Positions 11,656 to 20,302 are shown, counted from the stretch's first letter. The stretch: 64,000 nucleotides of DNA from Gammaproteobacteria bacterium (GCA_034522055.1 JAXHLS010000002.1:992001-1056000); one strand, 5' to 3'. The notes: generated by a model not told the origin, from the letters alone. Made by a program: numbers and translations.

Positions 11656-12699
11656 ATGGCGCGTTCCCGAGATCACGAGTACCACCGGCCCGCCCGGGAC
11701 ATCCACGCCCGCGCCCTCGAAGCCTGCCCCCGACCGCCGGGCGAGGTGGCGGGACGGCTGGATATGGTGCTGCAGCCCGAGGCCCGGGCCGACGAGAGCA
11801 TGAAGGTGGTCCTGGGCCGACTGCGTGCCGCCATGGCGTACAACCTGCCCGGCATGCTCGCCAACCTGGACCCGGAATTTCTCCACGACTACCGGGTGGC
11901 GGTGCGGCGCACCCGCTCGGCCCTGACCCAGGTGAAGGGTGTGTTCGCCGCCGGCATCACCCGGCGCTACCGGGAACACTTCGCCCGCCTCGGCGCCCTC
12001 ACCAGTCCGGCCCGGGACGCAGACGTCTACCTGCTCGCCCTGGACGACTATCGGACCCTGCTGGGGCCCGCCCTCGGCCCCGCCCTCGATGCCTTCGCGG
12101 ACTTCCTGGAAGCGCACCGGGCCCGGGAATACGGGCGTCTCCGGGCAGAGCTGTCCCGCCCAGGCCAGCGCCGCACCATGGACGCCTGGGGCGACTTCCT
12201 GGCCCGGCCGGTGCCCCGGCACCCGGCGGCCGTCAACGCCGCCCGCCCCGTCAAGGAACTGGCCGATGAGCGCACCTGGAAGATGTTCCGCCGCGTCATG
12301 AAGGAGGGCCGGGCCATCACCGCCACGGCGCCGCCGGAGGCCCTCCACGAACTGCGCAAGAGCTGCAAGAAGCTGCGCTACCTGATGGAATTCTTCGCCA
12401 GCCTCTATCCTGCCGGCGAGACCGAACCGCTCATCAAGGCCTTGAAACGCTTTCAGGACAACCTGGGGGAATATCAGGACCTGTCGGTGCAGATGGACCA
12501 GTTGGCCGGCTTCGAGGCGGATATGGCCCGGGAGGGGCATCTGGCACCGGCGACGCGCCAGGCCATGGAGGCTCTGGTGGTACGCCTTGCGGCGCGTCGC
12601 GGGGAGGTGCGCGACGCCTTCGACGAACGCTTCGCGGCCTTCTCCGAGCCCGCCGTCCAGGCGACCTTCGAAGCCCTCTACCACCGCGGCGAGGGCTGA
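11656..12699 (+). CDS. CHAD domain-containing protein
   Basis: 347 residues, essentially one CHAD domain (conserved histidine alpha-helical domain). Helices are rich in conserved His and basic residues: DPEFLHDYRVAVRRTRSAL near the N-terminus and ALHELRKSCKKLRYLMEFF in the second half. CHAD domains bind inorganic polyphosphate and often associate with polyphosphate granules or with CYTH proteins; no CYTH domain is present here. It is divergent from phoB, and ppk1 and the Pho genes are close by, which fits a polyphosphate role. The ATG at 11656 follows GAGGACAGG; a GTG at 11647 is an alternative. Confidence 0.88.
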   Translation: MARSRDHEYHRPARDIHARALEACPRPPGEVAGRLDMVLQPEARADESMKVVLGRLRAAMAYNLPGMLANLDPEFLHDYRVAVRRTRSALTQVKGVFAAGITRRYREHFARLGALTSPARDADVYLLALDDYRTLLGPALGPALDAFADFLEAHRAREYGRLRAELSRPGQRRTMDAWGDFLARPVPRHPAAVNAARPVKELADERTWKMFRRVMKEGRAITATAPPEALHELRKSCKKLRYLMEFFASLYPAGETEPLIKALKRFQDNLGEYQDLSVQMDQLAGFEADMAREGHLAPATRQAMEALVVRLAARRGEVRDAFDERFAAFSEPAVQATFEALYHRGEG

Positions 12700-12808
12700 G
12701 GCCCGGGAGGTCGCGCCCCAATCGCCGGCCGCCGTCGCCTGTGGCAAGCTGTGGGAGGAAAGGAAGAGACACCTGGTCCGTTCATGAACCGCCGCCGCAA
12801 CCACAAGA

Positions 12809-13678
12809 ATGACTGAAGGCACCGCCATAATCCTGCTGGTCATCGCCGAACTGGGCATCGTCCTCCTGATTGCCGGCATCGCCGGGGCGATCCTGTGGAA
12901 CCGCCGTCGACGGCGCGAGCAACAGGCGATGGCCGCACTCATCGCCGCGATGGCGAGCCGCCAGGACACCCGGCGCGTCACTCTGATGGGCTGGCTGAGC
13001 CACAACCTGGGTTATCCGCAAGGGGAGGCCACGTCACGAGCGGATGGACTGCTGGAGGCGGAGACCGAGATCTACCGGCGCATCGCCATGGCGCTCCACG
13101 GCCCCGAGGCCGAGAGACTGGAGAGTATCGTCGCCGGCATGGATGTCCTCACCCACCTCTATCGGGACACCGCGTCCAATGCCCCGGGGGAGGCCGCGGA
13201 GCATATCGCCTACTCCGCGGAACCCGCCGAGGCCGACGACGAACTCACCAAGCTCGACGAGGCCGATACGCCCGGGGCCGGGAACGACGCCCCACCGCAG
13301 CCCGGCGGCGCGGGCGCCACGGCGAGCCAGGACCCGGATGACCTGTTCGGAGACGGCTGGTCGCCGGCGCCGGAAGAGGCCGAGAACGCGCCCCCCTCGG
13401 AGCATGTGGCACTGCAGCCGGCGGGAGACGGTGAGGGGCAAAAAGAGGAACTCACGGCACCACCGCCGGCGGAAAGCTCCACGGCGGCCGACGCCGACAC
13501 GCGGCAGGACACCCTGGATCAGACGGCCCTCGACCTGGCTTGGGAGGAGGCCCTCCAGGAACAGACCGCCGGCGAAGAGGCCGATGAACCGGCAACGGCC
13601 ACAGCCCCGCCCGACCTGCTGGACGACCTCTTCGACGCTAAGGACGACGCCGACGGCGAGCCGCCGGTTCATCGTTGA
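12809..13678 (+). CDS. Hypothetical membrane-anchored protein with acidic tail
   Basis: 289 residues, family not recognised. One N-terminal membrane helix (residues 7-29) is followed by a basic stop-transfer stretch (NRRRRREQQ), so the bulk is probably cytoplasmic. Residues 30-110 look helical and globular. From ~115 to the end the protein is low-complexity, very acidic and rich in Ala/Pro/Glu/Asp. Two related motifs stand out in the tail: DPDDLFGDGW (~175) and PDLLDDLFDAKDD near the C-terminus. These could be short docking motifs. It follows the CHAD gene by 109 nt on the same strand. Confidence 0.6.
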   Translation: MTEGTAIILLVIAELGIVLLIAGIAGAILWNRRRRREQQAMAALIAAMASRQDTRRVTLMGWLSHNLGYPQGEATSRADGLLEAETEIYRRIAMALHGPEAERLESIVAGMDVLTHLYRDTASNAPGEAAEHIAYSAEPAEADDELTKLDEADTPGAGNDAPPQPGGAGATASQDPDDLFGDGWSPAPEEAENAPPSEHVALQPAGDGEGQKEELTAPPPAESSTAADADTRQDTLDQTALDLAWEEALQEQTAGEEADEPATATAPPDLLDDLFDAKDDADGEPPVHR

Positions 13679-13682
13679 ACTC

Positions 13683-13770
13683 ACCGGGTTGAACCCACCG
13701 GGCTGAACCCACCGGGCTGAAACCCACCGGGCTGAAACCCACCGGGCTGAAACCCACCGGGTTGAAACCC
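13683..13770. repeat. Six-unit 14/15-bp tandem repeat
   Basis: Six back-to-back units of ACCGGG(C/T)TGAA(A)CCC: two of 14 bp, then four of 15 bp. The array fills most of the space between the hypothetical gene's stop and the end of the convergent hypC. Each unit contains a GGG/CCC-type inverted core, so transcripts could fold into alternating short stems. No spacers, so not a CRISPR. Confidence 0.9.
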
Positions 13771-13789
13771 AGAAGCGGCGGTACGGGTA

Positions 13790-14032
13790 TCAGACCGGCG
13801 CGGACCCACCCTCCGCCGCCAGGATCTGGTCGTAGAGTTCCCACGCCTCCCGCGCCTCCCGTTCCGTCATGGTCTGCAACACCTGGCCGAGATGGACCAT
13901 GACGTAATCCCCCGGCGCGATGGCCGTCTCCTGCATGAGAAAGAGGCTCACGGTACGCTCCTCGCCGCGAGCCTCGCAGCGGGCGCTGTAACCGTCAATC
14001 TCCACCACCCGCATAGGAATTCCGAGACACAT
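13790..14032 (-). CDS. hypC: Hydrogenase maturation chaperone HypC/HupF family
   Basis: 80 residues beginning MCLGIPMRV, the invariant HypC start in which Cys2 is the functional residue. Later GDYVMVHLGQVLQTM matches the family's beta-barrel segment. HypC binds HypD and the hydrogenase large subunit during Fe(CN)2CO delivery. The ATG at 14032 (after AGGAG) is chosen over the preceding TTG because Cys must be residue 2. It is divergent from the hydrogenase operon, and no other hyp genes are in the window. Confidence 0.93.
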   Translation of the reverse strand: MCLGIPMRVVEIDGYSARCEARGEERTVSLFLMQETAIAPGDYVMVHLGQVLQTMTEREAREAWELYDQILAAEGGSAPV

Positions 14033-14145
14033 CAACAGGGCTCCTGGGTTGAGAGGACCGGCCCCGGGACGGGGCCGGAAGATTGCTATTGTGGCCCTAT
14101 TCCGGGGCGCGATGGATCACCGCGGGGCGGTGCGGCTCCAATACC

Positions 14146-14159
14146 TTGACCCAAGTCAA
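14146..14159. promoter_or_regulatory. FNR/FixK-type palindrome between hypC and the hydrogenase operon
   Basis: TTGACCCAAGTCAA is a perfect palindrome matching TTGA-N6-TCAA of CRP/FNR-family regulators, extended by C/G outside. It lies 114 nt upstream of hypC (minus) and 379 nt upstream of hynD (plus). In Thiocapsa the related hyn hydrogenase is known to be activated by an FNR homologue. The rest of the 14033-14537 gap holds a dispersed repeat (14206-14333) and no visible gene. Confidence 0.65.
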
Positions 14160-14205
14160 GTAGGGAACACATCGGACTGTCCACTGATCCACCCGGTAAC
14201 TAGAC

Positions 14206-14333
14206 TTAACTCTCATGGCGATACCGCCGCCCGAGATGATGAAAGAGGAGCGCGTATCGCCATGCTCGTTCCCTCACCCCATCCCTCTCCCAGAGGGAGA
14301 GGGGGAGAGCGTGCTTCGCGACTTTCACGTTAA
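14206..14333. repeat. Dispersed REP/MITE-like element, copy A (short form)
   Basis: 128 bp bounded by TTAAC and GTTAA. Near the left end is an inverted repeat around GATGATGAAAGAGGA (GGCGATAC... / ...GTATCGCC). The right half contains CCCTCTCCCAGAGGGAGAGGG, a second perfect stem. It is ~95% identical to the ends of copies B and C but lacks their 73-bp central insert. No coding capacity. It lies between the FNR-type site and hynD. Confidence 0.85.
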
Positions 14334-14537
14334 GAATAGATGCCAGAGGAATTTTCTACAGAAGAGCGCCGCCGGCGTCTTCCGCGCCCCCGGCCACCCC
14401 GTCAGGCACACGAATGACGGGGGCCGCGCCGACCGGGTGTCCCAATTCGGATGGGTCGCATCATCACCCTCCAGGGGGTTCCCCTGGCGGCGGCGCGTGA
14501 TCGCCAACCTGGAAACCGACATGAGAATCGCGATTAC

Positions 14538-15011
14538 ATGGGCATAGGGACTTTGATCCTCGGCATCGGCAACACCCTGCTTACTGACGAAGGCGTGGGG
14601 ATCCATGTCCTCAAGGCACTCGAGAATCAGGGCCGACTGCCGGCGGACGTGACCTTCATGGACGGCGGCACCTTGAGCTTCACTCTGGCGGGTCCCATCG
14701 AGGACTGCGCCCGCCTCATCGCCGTGGACGCCGCCGAATTGAAACAACCTCCGGGTAGCATTCGGGTATTCGAGGGCGCGGACATGGACACCCACGTGGC
14801 CGCCGGCGGCAAACGCAGCGTCCACGAGGTCAGCCTCGCCGATGTCCTCGGCATGGCGGCCCTGGCGGGCCGCCTGCCACCACAGCGGGCCCTGGTGGGC
14901 ATCCAACCCAAGTACATGGACTGGGGCGACGGCCCCACTCCGGAGGTGGAGGCCGTCATCCCGGATGCCTGCCGCGCCATCGGGGACATCATCGCGAGGT
15001 GGTACCCATGA
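14538..15011 (+). CDS. hynD: Hydrogenase maturation protease (HyaD/HupD/HynD type)
   Basis: 157 residues. It starts LILGIGNTLLTDEGVGIHVL, with the Ni-binding Glu of the peptidase M52 family. The second metal Asp lies in IAVDAAEL and the His in RSVHEVSLADVL. It removes the C-terminal peptide of the large subunit after nickel insertion; its likely substrate is HynL three genes further on. The ATG at 14538 has a poor ribosome site, but upstream sequence lacks family similarity. Its stop overlaps the next start (ATGA). Confidence 0.93.
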   Translation: MGIGTLILGIGNTLLTDEGVGIHVLKALENQGRLPADVTFMDGGTLSFTLAGPIEDCARLIAVDAAELKQPPGSIRVFEGADMDTHVAAGGKRSVHEVSLADVLGMAALAGRLPPQRALVGIQPKYMDWGDGPTPEVEAVIPDACRAIGDIIARWYP

Positions 15012-15430
15012 GCCTGTCGGACATCCCTGTAACGGTGGAACCCCTGGTCCGTCCCACGGGCATGGCCCATGCCCTGCTGCGGGAGATCGCCGACCACCTG
15101 GCCGCCCTCGACGAGGCCGGCACGGAGAATGCCATCGATCTGTCCAGCCTGCCCATGAACAGCGCCGACATCGACGAGCTGAAGGCCCTGCTCGGTCACG
15201 GCGAGGTGAAGGTGGAACTCGAGACCGTGGGTCGCAGCGAGTTCCACGAGACCATCTATACCGGCATCTGGTGGGCCACCCACTTCGGCGATGACGGCAC
15301 CAAGTTGACCGAGCGCATTGAAATCACCGCCGTACCTGCCATGATCAAAAGCCATCCGGACGATATCCGCAACGCCCATCGGCGCTTGCGCGACACCCTT
15401 TCCACCGACGATCAGGAGATCCGCCCATGA
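15008..15430 (+). CDS. hupH: Hydrogenase expression/formation protein HupH/HyaF-like
   Basis: 140 residues matching the HupH C-terminal domain: EVKVELETVGRSEFHETIYTG and GIWWATHF are typical. HupH/HyaF proteins assist small- or large-subunit maturation; the exact step is unclear. This is a short version (classic HyaF is ~280 residues) with the C-terminal domain only. GAGGTGG before ATG 15008 supports the start. It overlaps hynD by 4 nt and hynS by 4 nt, indicating translational coupling. Confidence 0.85.
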   Translation: MSLSDIPVTVEPLVRPTGMAHALLREIADHLAALDEAGTENAIDLSSLPMNSADIDELKALLGHGEVKVELETVGRSEFHETIYTGIWWATHFGDDGTKLTERIEITAVPAMIKSHPDDIRNAHRRLRDTLSTDDQEIRP

Positions 15431-16497
15431 GCCAGCGAGAAGAGAACCTGGGCCAGTACATGGCCCGCCGCGGCATCTCACGGCGCACCTTTTTGAAATT
15501 CTGCACCGTCATGGGCTCCACCATGGCTCTGTCCCCCGCCCAGGCGGCGGAGATGGCGGAGACCATGGCCAAGGCGACGCGGCAATCGGTCATCTGGCTC
15601 TCCTTCCAGGAATGCACGGGCTGCACGGAGTCCATCACCCGCTCCCACAACCCCACCCTCGAGAGCCTCATATTCGATTTCATCTCCCTCGACTACCACC
15701 ACACCCTGCAGGCCGCCGCCGGCGACGCCGCCGAGCACGCCCGCGAAGAGGCCATGAGGAAACACAAGGGCAAGTACGTGGTGGTGGTGGACGGCTCCAT
15801 ACCCGTGGGCGAGAACGCCCATTACTCCACCATCGCGGGCCATACCAACGAGCAGATCCTCAAGGATACCGCGAGGGACTGCTTCGCCATCGTCACGGTG
15901 GGCACCTGTGCCGCCTTCGGCGGGATCCCGGCGGCCCGCCCCAATCCCACGGGCGCGGTGGCGGTGTCGGACATCATCAAGGACAAGCCCATCATCAATG
16001 TCTCGGGCTGCCCCCCCATGCCCCAGGTGATGACCGGCACCCTGTCCCACATCCTTACTTTCGGCGCCATTCCGGAGCTGGATCATCTGGGCCGGCCCAT
16101 CGCTTTCTTCGGCGAGACCATCCACGACCGCTGCTACCGGCGGCCCTTCTACGAGAAGGGGCAGTTCGCCAAATCCTTCGACGACGAGGGCGCCCGCAGG
16201 GGCTGGTGCCTGTACGAGGTGGGCTGCAAGGGCCCCACCACCTACAACGCCTGCGCCAACCTCAAGTGGAACGGCGCCGACACTTTCCCCATCCAGTCCG
16301 GCCACGGCTGCCTGGGTTGCTCCGAACCCAACTTCTGGGACCAGGCGGGCGGCTTCTATACGCCCCTGTCCGTGGGCGACTGGGGCTCCCACGAGGTGCT
16401 GGCGGGTGCCGCCGTGGCGGGTGCCGCCGTGGGCACCGCCGCCGCCCTGGCGGCACGTTCCAAGCAGAAAACCAGCCAGCAGGAGAACAAGTCATGA
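15427..16497 (+). CDS. hynS: Isp-type [NiFe] hydrogenase small subunit
   Basis: 356 residues with a Tat signal (SRRTFLK at 18-24), so the folded enzyme is exported. Fe-S ligands are visible: CTGC for the proximal cluster with GTCAAFGG and GCPPMP, HDRCYRR and GWCLYEVGCKG for the distal cluster, and NACANLKWNG...GHGCLGCSEPNFWD for the medial cluster. The C-terminus has a weakly hydrophobic Ala/Gly/Val stretch (~325-345) that may anchor it. The operon hynS-isp1-isp2-hynL defines the Isp (group 1e) type known from Thiocapsa and Allochromatium. Confidence 0.95.
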   Translation: MSQREENLGQYMARRGISRRTFLKFCTVMGSTMALSPAQAAEMAETMAKATRQSVIWLSFQECTGCTESITRSHNPTLESLIFDFISLDYHHTLQAAAGDAAEHAREEAMRKHKGKYVVVVDGSIPVGENAHYSTIAGHTNEQILKDTARDCFAIVTVGTCAAFGGIPAARPNPTGAVAVSDIIKDKPIINVSGCPPMPQVMTGTLSHILTFGAIPELDHLGRPIAFFGETIHDRCYRRPFYEKGQFAKSFDDEGARRGWCLYEVGCKGPTTYNACANLKWNGADTFPIQSGHGCLGCSEPNFWDQAGGFYTPLSVGDWGSHEVLAGAAVAGAAVGTAAALAARSKQKTSQQENKS

Positions 16498-17159
16498 CAT
16501 TGCTCGAATTCGCCCGCGGGCCGGCCATGGAGTGGTCCCTGATCATCCTCGTGGCCGGGGTCGTACTGCGCTTCGCCGGGATATTCCTCCTCACCCGCCA
16601 CAAGACCCACTTCCGTCCCAAGGGCGGCAGTACCGTGGCCGCCGGCCTGCGCACCATGGGCAGCCGATGGGCGCCCACGCCGGACCCGCAGCACCGGGTG
16701 CGCTTCTCCCATTACGCCGGCTATCTGTGGCATATTGGTTTGTTCATCACCGTGCTGTTCTACGCCCCCCATATCCTGTTCTTCGAGTCCATCCTCGGCT
16801 TCGGCTGGCCGGCCCTGCCCACCAGCGTGGTGCTGTTCTCGGCGGCGGTCACCCTGGCAGTGCTCATCGCCCTGTTGATACGGCGCATGGTGCACCCGGT
16901 GCTGAAGACCATCTCCAGCTTCGACGACTACGCGGGCTGGTTCGTCACCACCCTGCCCCTGGTCACCGGCCTGGTGGCCTTCGGTCACATGGGGGCGAGC
17001 TTCGGCTGGCGCTATGAGACCCTGCTGGCGGTGCATATCCTCAGCGTGGAACTGCTGTTCGTGTACTTCCCGTTCGGTAAGCTGTTCCACCCCTTCAGCA
17101 TCTGGTTCACGCGGTACATGATCGGCGGACAAATGGAACAACGGGGGGTACGGGCATGA
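16494..17159 (+). CDS. isp1: Isp1, NarI-like b-type cytochrome of the hydrogenase
   Basis: 221 residues with five hydrophobic segments, several carrying His (YAGYLWHIGLF, FYAPHILFF, VAFGHMG, VHILSVELLF). This matches the respiratory nitrate reductase gamma / DsrM-like cytochrome b fold. It should pass electrons between the periplasmic HynSL dimer and Isp2 or the quinone pool. Both ends overlap neighbours by 4 nt (ATGA). Confidence 0.93.
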   Translation: MTLLEFARGPAMEWSLIILVAGVVLRFAGIFLLTRHKTHFRPKGGSTVAAGLRTMGSRWAPTPDPQHRVRFSHYAGYLWHIGLFITVLFYAPHILFFESILGFGWPALPTSVVLFSAAVTLAVLIALLIRRMVHPVLKTISSFDDYAGWFVTTLPLVTGLVAFGHMGASFGWRYETLLAVHILSVELLFVYFPFGKLFHPFSIWFTRYMIGGQMEQRGVRA

Positions 17160-18532
17160 GTCTCAACTATGAAGCCTTCAACCAATTCGCCGAGATGGCG
17201 GGCCAGCTGGCGGACATGGACACGCCGGTGGAGATGCCGAACGACCAGCGGGTGGCCAACGCCAAACGGGTGATGATGGAGAAGATGGATGCCCCCAAGG
17301 CGGCGATGCTGGAATCCTGCATCCACTGCGGCATGTGCGCCGAGGTGTGCCACTTCTACATGACCCAGGAGGACGGCCGGCTCACCCCCATCCGCAAGCT
17401 CGACCTGCTGAAGCGCGTCTACCGCCGGGAACTCTCGCCCCTGCGCTGGATGCACCGGCTCTATACCCGGGACGTCACCATCGAGGACCTGGAAGAATGG
17501 CAGGAGCTGGTGTACGACACCTGCACGGTGTGCGGGCGCTGCAGCCTCATCTGCCCCATGGGCATCCACATCGCCGCCATGATGCCCATCATGCGCAACG
17601 CCTACGCGGCGGCGGGCATGGTGCCGGCGGAACTCCATCTCATGGACAGCCAGCAGGACCAGGGCCATCTGTTCGGGGTGGGCCAGAACGAGTTCATGGG
17701 CCTCATCGAGCAACTGCGCGGCCAGGGCCTGGAGATCCCGGTGGACAAGGACAAGGCGGACATCATGATCCTCACCTCGGTGCTGGACATCATGGTGAGC
17801 CAGGACTCTCTCGTCGCCATGATCAAGATCATGAACCACCTGGGCTACGACTGGACCTTCCGCAGCGATGGCTACGAGTGCGCCAACTTCGGCATGCTGT
17901 CGGGCGACGAGGAGGTCCAACTCAAGGCCTCCAAGCGCATCATCGATGCCGCCATAGCCTGCGGCGCCAAGAAGGTCATCGTGGCCGAGTGCGGCCACTC
18001 CTATCCGGCCCTGCGCTACGAGGCACCGGATATCTGGGGCCACGCCCTGCCCTTCGAGGTCCTGGCCACCTCCGAATTCCTGGGCCAGGAGGTGGAGAAG
18101 GGAAGACTCAAGCTCAAGAAGGCCGAGGGTGCCCACAGCGTCACCTTCCACGACCCCTGCAAAAACAACCGCTGGGGCGGCGTCGAAAAGGAACCCCGGG
18201 CGGTGCTCACGGCCCTGGGTCTCGAGATCCGCGAGCCGGAATCCACCGGCCGCACCAACATCTGCTGCGGCGGCGGCGGCGGGGCCTTCCTCATCAATCG
18301 TGCGGCGGAGCGTCGCCAGCGGGTGTTCGAACTCAAGCGCGACCAGATCGACGCCACGGGCTCCGAGGCCCTGGTGGTGACCTGCGGCAGTTGCCGCCTC
18401 AACTTCGAGGTCGGCAAGATGAAGAGCAACTGGGGCAAGCCCATCGAGAGCCTGGTGGAGATGGTGGGCGACAACCTCGATGACGGCTCCGGTGAGTCCA
18501 CCACCCGCACCGCGCAAACCAGCACGCAATAA
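17156..18532 (+). CDS. isp2: Isp2, heterodisulfide reductase HdrD-like iron-sulfur protein
   Basis: 458 residues, no signal peptide or membrane helix, so cytoplasmic. Two [4Fe-4S] motifs are at CIHCGMCAEVC and CTVCGRCSLICP (~58-130). Two CCG (cysteine-rich, HdrD-type) domains follow, with CGHSYPAL, HDPCKNNRWGG, NICCGGGGGAF and VTCGSCRLNF. CCG domains bind the noncubane [4Fe-4S] site of disulfide reduction in HdrB/HdrD. Isp2 is proposed to link the hydrogenase to a cytoplasmic thiol/disulfide or sulfur reaction through Isp1; the partner is not established. Confidence 0.94.
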   Translation: MSLNYEAFNQFAEMAGQLADMDTPVEMPNDQRVANAKRVMMEKMDAPKAAMLESCIHCGMCAEVCHFYMTQEDGRLTPIRKLDLLKRVYRRELSPLRWMHRLYTRDVTIEDLEEWQELVYDTCTVCGRCSLICPMGIHIAAMMPIMRNAYAAAGMVPAELHLMDSQQDQGHLFGVGQNEFMGLIEQLRGQGLEIPVDKDKADIMILTSVLDIMVSQDSLVAMIKIMNHLGYDWTFRSDGYECANFGMLSGDEEVQLKASKRIIDAAIACGAKKVIVAECGHSYPALRYEAPDIWGHALPFEVLATSEFLGQEVEKGRLKLKKAEGAHSVTFHDPCKNNRWGGVEKEPRAVLTALGLEIREPESTGRTNICCGGGGGAFLINRAAERRQRVFELKRDQIDATGSEALVVTCGSCRLNFEVGKMKSNWGKPIESLVEMVGDNLDDGSGESTTRTAQTSTQ

Positions 18533-18544
18533 AAGGACAGTCCC

Positions 18545-20302
18545 ATGGCACAACGAGTCGTAGTCGATCCCATCACCCGCATCGAAGGCCACCTGCGTAT
18601 CGAGGCCGCCACCGATGACGCGGGCAACATCTCCTCGGCCTACAGCTCCGGGACCATGGTGCGGGGCATCGAGACCATTCTCAAAGGCCGCGACCCGCGG
18701 GACGCCTGGGCCTTCGCCCAGCGTATCTGCGGCGTGTGCACCCTGGTCCACGGCATCGCCTCGGTGCGTTCGGTGGAGGACGCCCTGAACTACAAGATCC
18801 CCCAGAACGCACAGCTCATCCGCAACCTGATGATCGGCGCCCAGTACGTGCATGACCACGTGATGCACTTCTACCACCTTCACGCCCTGGACTGGGTGGA
18901 CGTGGTGTCGGCCCTGGACGCGGATCCCAAGAAGACCTCGGAGCTGGCCCAGTCCATATCGGACTACGCCCGTTCATCCCCCGGCTACTTCAAGGATGTC
19001 CAGAAACGCGTGAAGGAACTGGTGGAATCCGGCCAGCTCGGGATCTTCGCCAACGGCTACTGGGGACATCCCGAGTACAAGCTGCCGCCCGAGGCCAATC
19101 TCATGGCGGTGGCCCATTATCTGGACGCCCTGGCCTGGCAGCGGGACGTGGCAAAGCTCCATGCCATCCTCGGCGGCAAGAATCCCCATCCCAACTTCCT
19201 GGTGGGGGGCGCGCCCTCGCCCATCAGCATCGACACCGGCGGCACTACCGGCGGCGCCGCGGGCACGGCCCTGAATGTGGTGACCCTGAGCACCATCCGC
19301 AACATCATCCAGTCCATGCAGCAGTTCGTCGACCAGGTCTACGTGCCCGACACCCTGGCCATCGCCGGCTTCTACAAGGACTGGTTCGCCCGCGGTGAGG
19401 GTACCCGCAATTTCATGGTGTTCGGCGACCTGCCAGAAAAGGGCATGGACGACCCCGACAGCTACTTCTTCAAGCCCGGCGTCATCCTCAACCGCGACCT
19501 GTCCCACATCGAACCCGTGGACCTCAACGATCCGGAGCAGATAAAGGAGTTCGTCTCCCATTCCTGGTATGACTACAGTAGCGGCAAGGATGGGGGGCTG
19601 CACCCCTACGACGGCGAGACGGAACTGAACTACCACGGCCGCGGTGGCCCGGCGCCGCCCTACAAGCAGCTCAACGTGGACGACGGCTACTCGTGGCTGA
19701 AGTCGCCGCGCTGGCGCGGCCATGCAGTGGAGGTGGGCCCCCTGGCCCGCGTCCTCATGCTCTACGCCCAGGGCCACGAGCCCACCAAGGAACTGGCCGG
19801 TATGGCCCTGAAGAAGCTGGACGCCCCCATCGAGGCCATGTTCTCCACCCTCGGGCGCACCGCCGCCCGTACCCTGGAGTCCAAGCTGGTGGCCGACCAG
19901 ATGATCAACTGGCTGGATATCCTGGTGGCCAACATCAAGGCCGGCGACTTGAAGGTCCACAATGATGAGATGTGGGACCCGAGGACGTGGCCGAAGGAGG
20001 CCAGAGGCGTCGGCTACATGGAGGCCCCCCGTGGTGCCCTGTCCCATTACATCGTCATCAAGGATGGCAAGATAGACAACTATCAGGCGGTGGTGCCCTC
20101 CACCTGGAACGCCGGCCCGCGGGATACCGAGAACGTCGCCGGGCCCTACGAGGCGGCGCTGCAGGACAACCACAGTCTCCACGACGCCGCCCAGCCCATC
20201 GAGATCCTGCGCACCATTCACAGCTTCGATCCCTGCATCGCCTGTGCGGTGCATGTGAATGATCCCGATGGGGAAGAGGTGGTGAAGGTTAAGGTCCGGT
20301 AG
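18545..20302 (+). CDS. hynL: Isp-type [NiFe] hydrogenase large subunit
   Basis: 585 residues. The N-terminal L1 motif RICGVCTLVHG (Cys62, Cys65) and C-terminal L2 motif FDPCIACAVH (Cys564, Cys567) bind the Ni-Fe centre. After His570 a 15-residue tail remains, the peptide HynD should remove. It catalyses H2 to 2H+ + 2e- and is co-exported with HynS. AAAGGACAG precedes the ATG. The last gene of the operon, 12 nt after isp2 and followed by a strong terminator. Confidence 0.97.
   Translation: MAQRVVVDPITRIEGHLRIEAATDDAGNISSAYSSGTMVRGIETILKGRDPRDAWAFAQRICGVCTLVHGIASVRSVEDALNYKIPQNAQLIRNLMIGAQYVHDHVMHFYHLHALDWVDVVSALDADPKKTSELAQSISDYARSSPGYFKDVQKRVKELVESGQLGIFANGYWGHPEYKLPPEANLMAVAHYLDALAWQRDVAKLHAILGGKNPHPNFLVGGAPSPISIDTGGTTGGAAGTALNVVTLSTIRNIIQSMQQFVDQVYVPDTLAIAGFYKDWFARGEGTRNFMVFGDLPEKGMDDPDSYFFKPGVILNRDLSHIEPVDLNDPEQIKEFVSHSWYDYSSGKDGGLHPYDGETELNYHGRGGPAPPYKQLNVDDGYSWLKSPRWRGHAVEVGPLARVLMLYAQGHEPTKELAGMALKKLDAPIEAMFSTLGRTAARTLESKLVADQMINWLDILVANIKAGDLKVHNDEMWDPRTWPKEARGVGYMEAPRGALSHYIVIKDGKIDNYQAVVPSTWNAGPRDTENVAGPYEAALQDNHSLHDAAQPIEILRTIHSFDPCIACAVHVNDPDGEEVVKVKVR

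Noticed and set aside
13683-13770. Possible CRISPR array
   Set aside because: Units are contiguous with no spacers and no cas genes; the same holds for the heptamer arrays at 49601 and 51912.
15612-16493. Upstream extension of the Isp1 reading frame across the hynS gene
   Set aside because: It is an overlapping alternative frame of hynS; isp1 starts at 16494 in an ATGA overlap.
17012-18883. Long minus-strand open frame opposite isp2
   Set aside because: Shadow of the isp2/hynL coding strand; no ribosome site or recognisable domain.
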